DNA of 5,867 nucleotides, from the NCBI GenBank assembly GCA_036266155.1, contig DATANR010000235.1:1-5867 (forward strand). Direction: 5' to 3'. The DNA comes from SIAJ01 sp036266155. Lineage in GTDB: Bacteria; Planctomycetota; Planctomycetia; Gemmatales; Gemmataceae. Below the pieces are notes generated by a model. It had not been told where the DNA came from and did no database searches. It saw only the letters and a list, made by a program, of their open reading frames with translations. Both the position numbers and the translations under genes were made by a program. Shown piece by piece: positions 1 to 4,787 of this stretch (positions are counted from its first letter, which is position 1; every line of letters begins with the position of its first letter).

Positions 1-990
1 TCGGTCGCGTGCGCGGTGCCGGGCATCATGGCGACGCGGACCATCGAGAATCGTCGCGATCGCCTGGCCACGATCCTCGTCGCGCCGCTCATGAGCTGCT
101 CCGCTCGCCTGCCGCTTTACATGCTGCTCATCGGCACATTCCTGAGCGACCCTTGGTGGTTGCCCGGCGTGGCGTTGTTCGGCATGTACATGATCGGCCT
201 GATCGTGGCGCCACTGGTCGCTCTCGTTTTGAAGCGGACGTTGCTGCGCGGCGAAACGCCGGTGTTTGTCATGGAGATGCCGGCCTTCAAGGTGCCGCAG
301 ATCAAGGCTGTGCTGCGCCGCATGATCGACGCCGGCTGGGCATTCGTCTATCGGGCCGGCACATTGATTCTCGCGAGCATGATCCTGATCTGGGCGACGC
401 TCTACTTCCCGGGCACGATGCCAGACGGCCGCTCCTATGACCAAGTCACCGATGAGTTGCAATCCGAAGCCGAGAAGTTGGAGAAGGGCACTCCCGAGCG
501 CGACGCCAAAGACGACGAACGGAACCTGCTCTACGGCGAATGGAAACGCCAAAGCCTACTGGGCCGCGCCGGCCGCGGCCTCGAGCCGGCATTTCGGCCA
601 CTTGGTTGGGATTGGAAAATCGGCATGGCCGCACTCGCTAGCTTCCCGGCACGCGAGGTTGTTGTGGGAACGCTGGGAATCATCTACGATCGGGGTGACG
701 TCGATTCCCAGGAAATTCGCAAGGCGGAGAACGCGGGCGAAACGGAATTGGGCAAGGCGATTCACGAAGAGTGGTCGAACGATCCGGATCGCGGCAAGTA
801 CCGCGTACCGGTGGCATTGAGCTTACTCGTGTTCTTCGCGCTCTGTTGTCAGTGTGCATCCACGCTGGCGGTGATCCGACGCGAGACGCGTTCGTGGTGG
901 TGGCCGGCGTTTACGTTCTGCTACATGACGGCCCTGGCCTATGTTGGGGCGCTGATCACGTTCCAGATTGGTCGGCTGTTGGTCAGCTAG
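1..990 (+). CDS. feoB: Ferrous iron transporter FeoB, C-terminal part (5' end outside window)
   Basis: FeoB is the inner-membrane Fe(II) uptake permease with an N-terminal G domain. Only the membrane part is visible, 329 residues, open from the first base of the window to a TAG stop. The fragment starts in the first Gate motif (ACAVPGIMATRTIENRRDRL) and continues into MSCSARLPLY. Later come the second Gate motif (AFRPLGWDWKIG, then SFPAREVVVGTLGIIY at about 214-229) and QCASTLAVIRRET (about 284-296). The conserved cysteines thought to line the iron path are present (C4, C33, C285). About five hydrophobic segments can be drawn. The charged stretch at about 140-185 and the AREV form of the motif are, from memory, usual in the planctomycete/deltaproteobacterial FeoB subtype, so they are not damage. 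A GTG at position 16 is internal to the Gate domain and is not the start. The G domain and any feoA lie upstream, outside the window. The next gene on the same strand encodes its small Cys-rich partner. Confidence 0.97.
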   Translation, partial: SVACAVPGIMATRTIENRRDRLATILVAPLMSCSARLPLYMLLIGTFLSDPWWLPGVALFGMYMIGLIVAPLVALVLKRTLLRGETPVFVMEMPAFKVPQIKAVLRRMIDAGWAFVYRAGTLILASMILIWATLYFPGTMPDGRSYDQVTDELQSEAEKLEKGTPERDAKDDERNLLYGEWKRQSLLGRAGRGLEPAFRPLGWDWKIGMAALASFPAREVVVGTLGIIYDRGDVDSQEIRKAENAGETELGKAIHEEWSNDPDRGKYRVPVALSLLVFFALCCQCASTLAVIRRETRSWWWPAFTFCYMTALAYVGALITFQIGRLLVS

Positions 991-1033
991 ACGCTAGGAC
1001 GGCTCGTTCTTCTTCGGAATGCGGGATCGATGG

Positions 1034-1039
1034 TAGAAT
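1034..1039 (+). promoter_or_regulatory. Possible extended -10 promoter element upstream of the small Cys-rich gene
   Basis: TAGAAT preceded by TGG gives TGGTAGAAT, which fits an extended -10 box (TGn plus 5 of 6 bases of TATAAT). No good -35 box lies 16-18 bases upstream (TCTTCG at 1011-1016). It sits 33 bases before the proposed GTG start and within the feoB 3' spacer, so the small gene could have a weak promoter of its own besides read-through from feoB. This is a motif match only. Confidence 0.25.
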
Positions 1040-1071
1040 GTGGTAACGGACGATATTCGAAGGGTATCGAA

Positions 1072-1254
1072 GTGGAGTGGCAGTTACCACTGACGACAAT
1101 CGCGGTTGCCCTGGCGGGCATCTATGTCCTTCGCGCCCTGATCAGGCCGCTGCTTGGTCGCGGCTGCGGATCGGGCTGTGGCAAGTGTGCCGCACCGGAG
1201 TCGCCTTCGCCGCCCGGTCGGATCGCCTTGCCGCAAATTCGGTCAAAAGGATGA
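1072..1254 (+). CDS. FeoB-associated Cys-rich small membrane protein
   Basis: A 60-residue protein with an N-terminal transmembrane helix (about residues 5-24, LPLTTIAVALAGIYVLRAL), a basic stretch, then GCGSGCGKC (C32, C36, C39) and a Pro-rich tail. This is the architecture of the FeoB-associated Cys-rich membrane proteins, which lie directly downstream of feoB in many bacteria. Their suggested role, inferred from position and cysteines, is to aid Fe(II) handling at the FeoB pore. I chose the GTG at 1072 because GAAGGG at 1059-1064 sits 7 bases upstream and the predicted helix then begins almost at once. An in-frame ATG at 1030 would add 14 polar residues, has no Shine-Dalgarno, and overlaps a possible -10 box. 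The gene starts 81 bases after the feoB stop, and its last 12 bases overlap the 3' end of the opposing PilZ gene. The family call rests on pattern and context, not on a search. Confidence 0.75.
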   Translation: MEWQLPLTTIAVALAGIYVLRALIRPLLGRGCGSGCGKCAAPESPSPPGRIALPQIRSKG

Positions 1255-1947
1255 CGCCCAGAGCAGCTCGTCGAGATCACTTTCCGTCAGTCGATGCAAG
1301 AAATTGCAGCCAACCGCCCATTTGCCGTCGGGTCGTTCTGTTTGATAGACGACGCATGCGAGAAACGGACGATCCGGTTTATCATCCAGACGCTTCATCG
1401 ACACGGTGATCGCCGCGCCAGCCTCGAGTTTCTCGTCGACGATCAGCCCAACGCCCGCCGGCGACAGATCGACTAGTTGAGCGGTGCGCGCCGGACCGTC
1501 ATGTCCAGGAAGAACGCGAAACTCGACAATTCCCCGGGCCGGATGACGGACCCACGCACGAGCGTCGTCAGCGCCGGACTCAAGCTTGGCAGCTCCGAAC
1601 GCGCGCATCTCATCGTCGGACAACTCGAGCGAGAAATTGCAACCGGCTTCCCATTCGACTGGACTGATCTCGTGAACATGGGTGACGCAGGCCAGCACCG
1701 TCGTTGTCGGACCGGAGAGATTGGGCAGGTCGATGCGAACCATCGTGCCCTGCCGCAACGCCTTGGCCGCGAGGAATTTGAGACCACCCTGCGACACGTC
1801 CCGAATCTGAATCGCGATGTGATAGTCTTCGCTGACGGGACGACAGATCGTGCGAATATCGGTCGCATGACGGGGGTCTACCCGGCGATCGTGTGCCGGT
1901 GCCGTGAATTTACGAATGATTTTGCGGCCAAGCTTCAGCATGAACAT
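1243..1947 (-). CDS. Tandem PilZ-domain protein (predicted c-di-GMP receptor)
   Basis: PilZ domains bind cyclic di-GMP through an RxxxR motif and a downstream (D/N)xSxxG motif. Here both occur twice. Counting from the ATG at 1947, domain 1 has RVDPR at 22-26 and DVSQGG at 50-55, and domain 2 has RHPAR at 134-138 and DLSPAG at 160-165. Each domain ends in the same signature, WEAGCNF near 99-105 and WAVGCNF near 210-216, followed by a short acidic helix, which points to internal duplication. No membrane span, signal peptide or output domain is seen, so it is a cytosolic receptor that would act by contact with a partner. The frame is open further upstream to a TTG at 2001, but that adds 18 residues without a Shine-Dalgarno, so an ATG at 1947 (or 1941, MLKLGRKIIRKF) is preferred. 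Neither ATG has a clear Shine-Dalgarno either, so the start is uncertain. On the minus strand the TTG lies in TTGACT (2001-1996), a fair -35-like hexamer, with TATAGG (1981-1976) only 14 bases further on. Confidence 0.9.
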   Translation of the reverse strand: MFMLKLGRKIIRKFTAPAHDRRVDPRHATDIRTICRPVSEDYHIAIQIRDVSQGGLKFLAAKALRQGTMVRIDLPNLSGPTTTVLACVTHVHEISPVEWEAGCNFSLELSDDEMRAFGAAKLESGADDARAWVRHPARGIVEFRVLPGHDGPARTAQLVDLSPAGVGLIVDEKLEAGAAITVSMKRLDDKPDRPFLACVVYQTERPDGKWAVGCNFLHRLTESDLDELLWASSF

Positions 1948-2046
1948 GGCTCGACAGTTTTGGGCGATGCGCAAACCTATATTCCGATTCTGTCGAGTCA
2001 AACGATTCTGGCGGTTGTGCGGATTTGCAAGGAAATGAAACGCATC

Positions 2047-2057
2047 GGGGGGGGGGG
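2047..2057. repeat. Homopolymeric G11 run
   Basis: Eleven consecutive G on the plus strand (C on the minus strand), about 100 bases upstream of the PilZ start. It is not inside any gene I accept. Such tracts can vary in length by polymerase slippage, and can alter promoter spacing when they lie upstream of a gene. The length could also be a sequencing uncertainty. Confidence 0.9.
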
Positions 2058-2074
2058 TGGCAAAACGGTGGCGA

Positions 2075-2138
2075 TCTTGGCGACCTTACTCAATTTGCCG
2101 CGGAAAACGCGTGTTTTCAAAAAGGAAGGTCGCCAAGA
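2075..2138. repeat. 13-bp perfect inverted repeat with nested hairpin
   Basis: The left arm TCTTGGCGACCTT (2075-2087) is the exact reverse complement of the right arm AAGGTCGCCAAGA (2126-2138). The 38-base interior contains a second perfect stem, GAAAAC (2103-2108) and GTTTTC (2113-2118), around a GCGT loop. Neither strand has a U-tract after the outer arm, so a simple intrinsic terminator is unlikely. It may be a leader RNA structure for the PilZ transcript, an operator pair, or a remnant of a small mobile element. The arms are directly visible; the function is not known. Confidence 0.8.
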
Positions 2139-2161
2139 CACCCGTGGGCGCAACTGAGCCT

Positions 2162-2175
2162 TTGTACCGGAACAA
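2162..2175. promoter_or_regulatory. Near-palindromic 14-bp site, possible operator
   Basis: TTGTACCGGAACAA equals its own reverse complement at 12 of 14 positions; only positions 5 and 10 differ. It lies between the cupin stop and the PilZ start. The form (TTGT and ACAA half-sites around a CCGG core) suits a dimeric helix-turn-helix regulator, but no known operator is recognised and a single copy may be chance. Confidence 0.3.
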
Positions 2176-2218
2176 CCAGTTTTGAAAGGGACATATTGCC
2201 CGCACTGAAATCTGCGCG

Positions 2219-2581
2219 TCAGTCGAAAAACTCGTCATCCGGATCGAATGCGGGCACACTGAACACGATCGTCTTCACGCCGACGGGGCTGACGAGCCGA
2301 TGTCGCGTTCCCGGCTCAATGGTAATCGTCGTGCCTGGACTGACGTCGACGGTCGCGTCGTTCAACTCAATTATTCCGGCGCCTTCGAGAATGTAATAGA
2401 CCTCGGTCGTTTGGCGATGGTAATGGCGAATTGAATCGCGGATCGCGGTCACGTGCAACGAACATCCCAAGCCGTCGGTCGCGGTCACAATGCGCGTGCT
2501 TTGCCCGCAGGGGCAGGGCACCGTCGGAGCTTCTTTGACGTGACGGACAGAGTAGCCGGGCGATTGAAGCGCGGTTGGCAT
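2219..2581 (-). CDS. Small single-domain cupin protein
   Basis: A 120-residue protein that is almost entirely one cupin beta-barrel. Motif 1 is visible as H53-x-H55-x4-E60-x5-G66 (RHYHRQTTEVYYILEGAG). Motif 2 is P90-G91-x2-H94 (DVSPGTTITIEPGTRH). The usual metal set of three His and one Glu (H53, H55, E60, H94) is therefore intact, so it should bind a divalent metal. The substrate cannot be told: small cupins include dioxygenases, sugar-phosphate isomerases and ligand sensors. An N-terminal CPCG (C23, C25) precedes the barrel and may add a thiol or metal site. The protein has no signal peptide and no DNA-binding domain. The start is ATG, with GAGAG (2594-2590 on the minus strand) 8 bases upstream. 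The gene is divergent from the plastocyanin-like gene across 61 bp. Confidence 0.92.
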   Translation of the reverse strand: MPTALQSPGYSVRHVKEAPTVPCPCGQSTRIVTATDGLGCSLHVTAIRDSIRHYHRQTTEVYYILEGAGIIELNDATVDVSPGTTITIEPGTRHRLVSPVGVKTIVFSVPAFDPDDEFFD

Positions 2582-2587
2582 GGGGAC

Positions 2588-2623
2588 AACTCTCGGGCTG
2601 ATCCGTATTCAGCATAGAGAGTT
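2588..2623. repeat. Nested inverted repeat in the divergent cupin / plastocyanin-like spacer
   Basis: The outer arms AACTCTC (2588-2594) and GAGAGTT (2617-2623) are perfect reverse complements. The inner arms GCTGA (2597-2601) and TCAGC (2609-2613) are also perfect and share nearly the same centre. Together they make a 12-bp stem interrupted only by GG opposite ATA, with a 7-base loop. It fills most of the spacer between the two divergent genes. On the minus strand the outer arm contains the GAGAG that serves as the cupin's Shine-Dalgarno, so a folded leader could hide it. It could instead be a DNA operator shared by both genes. Confidence 0.65.
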
Positions 2624-2632
2624 AACGGCGCC

Positions 2633-2637
2633 GGAGG
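2633..2637 (+). promoter_or_regulatory. Ribosome binding site fixing the start at 2643
   Basis: GGAGG lies 5 bases before the ATG at 2643. It decides against the earlier in-frame ATG at 2580, which would add 21 residues, place the membrane segment internally, and overlap the start codon of the divergent cupin gene. Confidence 0.85.
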
Positions 2638-2642
2638 CGAAC

Positions 2643-3524
2643 ATGCGGGGCAGGGGACTGTTGTACGCGGCCATCGGCGCTGCCATCCTCATCCTGCTCT
2701 TGCGCAGCGCGCCCGCACCGAAGCCGTTGCACCCGCTCCGAGAACCGGAACCGACGACGGAACTCGGTGGCTCGTTCGATGCCGGTCAATGTGGACAGGT
2801 TCATGCGACAATCGCATGGGGCGGGCCGTTACCCCTGGTCAAGCCGATCGACGTTATCCGCATTGCTGTTCCATTGGATGGACAGACGCAAATGCCAAAC
2901 CCCAACGCGCCACGGATTCAAAATGATCGCGTCGCGGGGGTATTCGTTTATCTTGCTCGCGTCGACCTGCGCAAGTCCCACGAATGGACGTTGCCGTCAC
3001 CGACGATTGAAGTGCGCACGAAGGAACTCGTCATCAACCAAGCCGGCGTCAGCGGTCGAGTCGGAATCGCTCGCCGGGGTCAAGCGGTGGACCTTGTCTC
3101 TCGCGATGCGGCCTTTCAGTCGATCCGTGGTCGCGGCGCCAATTTCTTCACGCAAATGTTGACCACTCCTGACCAGCCCGTTCGTCGTGTCCTTTCGGAT
3201 GCCGGGGTCGTCGAACTATCGAGCGCCTCGGGCTACTACTGGCTGAGGGGCTACTTGCTCGTGCTCGATCATCCGTACGCGGCCGTGACGACACCGGACG
3301 GGACGATTGACCTGGAGCAAGTTCCGGAGGGCGACTACGAACTCACGTGCTGGATGCCGAACTGGCGCGTTGAACGAATTGAAAATGATCCCGAGTGGGC
3401 CGCGCCCGTACGACTGTACTATGAGGCGCCAGTCGTGAAGCGGCGACCGATCAGCGTCAAAGCCGGTCAGCGCGTTAACGTGACCTTTCCTTTTGCGACG
3501 AAGGACTTTGGTCAGCGCGATTAG
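2643..3524 (+). CDS. Membrane-anchored plastocyanin-like / regulatory-like beta-domain protein, lacking copper ligands
   Basis: A 293-residue protein. Residues 6-20 are a hydrophobic signal-anchor (LLYAAIGAAILILLL) without a lipobox or clear cleavage site, followed by a Pro-rich linker, so the body should be outside the cytoplasm. A first beta region begins near 50 (GQVHATIAWGGPLP). A segment at 95-165 (VAGVFVYLARVDL, then a GQAVDLVSRDAAFQSI stretch) follows the order of the plastocyanin-like proteins common in planctomycetes. The C-terminal part has GYYWLRGYLLVLDHPYAAVT at 197-216, then PDGTIDLEQVPEGDYELTCW at 218-237, matching the (D)HPY-AVT-DG-F-VP-G-Y pattern of that family's regulatory-like domain. 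In the usual family the copper site uses an HN-type His, a Cys and a His-x-Trp-Met; here those places read FQSI and SSASGYYW, so copper binding is unlikely. The family assignment is from remembered patterns, and the function is unknown. It may have a structural or binding role at the cell surface. It converges on the next gene with only 15 bp between stops. Confidence 0.62.
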   Translation: MRGRGLLYAAIGAAILILLLRSAPAPKPLHPLREPEPTTELGGSFDAGQCGQVHATIAWGGPLPLVKPIDVIRIAVPLDGQTQMPNPNAPRIQNDRVAGVFVYLARVDLRKSHEWTLPSPTIEVRTKELVINQAGVSGRVGIARRGQAVDLVSRDAAFQSIRGRGANFFTQMLTTPDQPVRRVLSDAGVVELSSASGYYWLRGYLLVLDHPYAAVTTPDGTIDLEQVPEGDYELTCWMPNWRVERIENDPEWAAPVRLYYEAPVVKRRPISVKAGQRVNVTFPFATKDFGQRD

Positions 3525-3539
3525 AGGCAAGCAAAGCGG

Positions 3540-4682
3540 TTACTGTTTCTTGGCCGGAGCTGGCCGTTCGAATTCAAGCGACTCGCGGATTTCCTTTACC
3601 AGCGCCGGCTCCGCTACGGTCACGGCTTTAACAAATGCGGCCGAGTCCAGGTCCGGACTGCAGATCGCGTAACGCAGAATCGCGTTCTTCACCAACGGTG
3701 CCGCGTGCGTCGGCTGCTTGTACTGCGCCAGGATGTGGCGAGTCTGGTCCCACCATTGCCAGCGACGCAGGTCTTCTATGGCCATGTCGGCCATGTCGCC
3801 GTGGCTGACGATGGCGGCCATCCCAGCAACGATTGCTTTGCGATGTTCGACGGGCCGAAATGCGTGAAAGAATCGCAGCGTGCCGAGCACCGCCAGCTTG
3901 TCCTGGTAGGGGCGTTTCGGATCATCGACGATTGCCACCGCCCGCTTCCAACCGTCCTCGGGTCGCATCTCGATCAAGCCGCCGAGGAGACCGCTCAAGG
4001 CGCTCGCCGTTCGTTCGTCGCTCTTGTCGATCATGGCAGCCAGCGCGTTGGCATCGGCTTTGGTCCCGCAGGCACCCAGGAGAAATGCGAACACGCCGAG
4101 GCGTTCGGGCGGCGTCTTCGGATCGCCGAGCAATTTGCGGAGCTTGGCCGGATCGAGCTTCGGGCCCGCGGCGCCGATTTCCTGATCGCTGGCCTTGGCG
4201 AACTCAAGGAACGCGTCGGCCGCTACCTCCGGATCCGAACTGTCGATGTGGTTGAAGTAATAGAGCAGGCTCGCGACACGATCGCGGTCGTCGAGTGCGA
4301 GGGCGCCCTTCATGTAGGCCGGCATGCCGGCGCCGCGAAGGGTCACGCCACGGAACGGATCGACCTTGCCCTCGAACACATCGCAGAACACCATCAAACG
4401 GACGGGCTTCTTGGGGTCCACGGGCGTCCAGCGCGGCAAGGTGATCGTCCCGGCCTTGCCGAGCGCCGGATCGCTCTTGACGACTTCCTCAATTGCAACG
4501 TCGGTGAAGCCGTTGTCGCCAACCAGCCGGGGGTTCGTCAGCGTGCCGATGATGATGAATTTCGAAGTACGTGCTTCCTGCCGAAACGTCTGAAGCCGTT
4601 GATTCGCCGGGTCGCAGTAGGTGCAGGCATGCACCGTTGGAACGGCTACGAAAAGCGCAAAAACGACGGCCCGGCAAAACAT
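3540..4682 (-). CDS. Secreted CxxC protein of unknown function, second of two tandem paralogues
   Basis: A 380-residue protein. Residues 1-19 are a signal peptide (basic start, AVVFALFVAVP core, cleavage expected after VHA), so the mature protein begins CTYCDP (C20, C23). VHAC is a poor lipobox because of the His, but lipidation cannot be excluded. Residues 40-130 look beta-rich and carry IIIGTLTN, ITLPRWTPVDPKK (80-92) and FCDVFEGKVDPFRG (99-112), then YMKGALAL. Residues 135-365 look all-helical, with HEAT-like spacing and motifs DAFLEF, LLGACG and IEDLRRW. The N-terminal layout (CxxC, a strand reading as IxGTL, and a later FC) recalls netrin/TIMP-like folds, but this is only a resemblance. 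The start is the ATG at 4682, fixed by the Shine-Dalgarno at 4688-4694; the frame extends to a TTG at 4787, which would bury the signal peptide. It shares its motif order with the gene upstream on the same strand, so duplication is clear. I do not recognise a function. Confidence 0.85.
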   Translation of the reverse strand: MFCRAVVFALFVAVPTVHACTYCDPANQRLQTFRQEARTSKFIIIGTLTNPRLVGDNGFTDVAIEEVVKSDPALGKAGTITLPRWTPVDPKKPVRLMVFCDVFEGKVDPFRGVTLRGAGMPAYMKGALALDDRDRVASLLYYFNHIDSSDPEVAADAFLEFAKASDQEIGAAGPKLDPAKLRKLLGDPKTPPERLGVFAFLLGACGTKADANALAAMIDKSDERTASALSGLLGGLIEMRPEDGWKRAVAIVDDPKRPYQDKLAVLGTLRFFHAFRPVEHRKAIVAGMAAIVSHGDMADMAIEDLRRWQWWDQTRHILAQYKQPTHAAPLVKNAILRYAICSPDLDSAAFVKAVTVAEPALVKEIRESLEFERPAPAKKQ

Positions 4683-4687
4683 GCGTA

Positions 4688-4694
4688 CTCCTTC
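4688..4694 (-). promoter_or_regulatory. Ribosome binding site fixing the start at 4682
   Basis: On the minus strand GAAGGAG ends 5 bases before the ATG at 4682-4680. It is the strongest Shine-Dalgarno in the window and places translation directly ahead of the signal peptide. Confidence 0.88.
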
Positions 4695-4755
4695 ACGCGC
4701 CGACGGGGCAGGGCGGTGGGCGATCGATACCTTCCATGGTCCGAAAATGACCGGT

Positions 4756-4781
4756 GAGCGGCCGGCACACGCCGGCCACTC
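4756..4781 (-). terminator. GC-rich hairpin between the paralogues, possible terminator or attenuator
   Basis: GGCCGGC (4760-4766) and GCCGGCC (4771-4777) form a perfect 7-bp stem around a 4-base loop. Outside it, GAG (4756-4758) pairs with CTC (4779-4781). The remaining pair is C4759 with A4778 on the plus strand, but G with U in minus-strand RNA, so only the minus transcript forms an unbroken 11-bp stem. It starts 7 bases after the stop of the upstream paralogue. No U-tract follows directly; TTTT occurs about 9 bases beyond. It may reduce, rather than stop, transcription into the second paralogue. Confidence 0.5.
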
Positions 4782-4787
4782 CAGCAA

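Larger units (their letters stand above)
1948..2218. other. Structured non-coding region between the cupin and PilZ genes
   Basis: These 271 bases lie between the end of the cupin gene and the preferred start of the PilZ gene, both on the minus strand. No open frame here has a credible start or a recognisable product; the open frames crossing it are extensions of antisense shadows. It holds a G11 run, a pair of short direct repeats (TGGCGATCT at 2069-2077 and TGGCGACCT at 2078-2086), an inverted repeat with a nested hairpin, and a near-palindrome. It probably carries the PilZ promoter and 5' leader. No convincing minus-strand -35/-10 pair was found. Confidence 0.6.

Noticed and set aside
421..560. 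Charged stretch in FeoB, considered as an insertion
   Set aside because: FeoB proteins of related lineages, as I recall them, carry a similar variable charged segment before the second Gate motif; the flanking motifs are continuous and in frame.
437..820. Second-frame open reading frame inside feoB
   Set aside because: It is overlapped completely by unmistakable FeoB sequence, and its composition (Arg, Ala, Trp, Ser) is that of a shadow frame.
1976..2001. Minus-strand TTGACT ... TATAGG promoter upstream of the PilZ gene
   Set aside because: The -35-like box is good, but the spacing is only 14 bases and the -10 match is 4 of 6, so it is mentioned in the PilZ entry but not listed as a promoter.
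1477..2157. Plus-strand open frame (226 codons) opposite the PilZ gene and running through the G11 tract
   Set aside because: The opposing frame has four clear PilZ motifs. This one has no recognisable fold, and its GGGGGKT stretch, which resembles a nucleotide-binding loop, is only the translation of the G11 homopolymer.
2204..2223. ACTGA / TCAGT inverted repeat at the cupin stop, considered as a terminator
   Set aside because: It has only a 5-bp AT-containing stem with a 10-base loop and no U-tract; too weak to support.
3705..4757. Long plus-strand open frame (350 codons) opposite the second secreted paralogue
   Set aside because: It lies wholly antisense to a gene with a strong Shine-Dalgarno, a signal peptide and a paralogue. 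The translation is rich in Arg, His and Gly with no domain pattern, as expected of antisense frames in GC-rich DNA.
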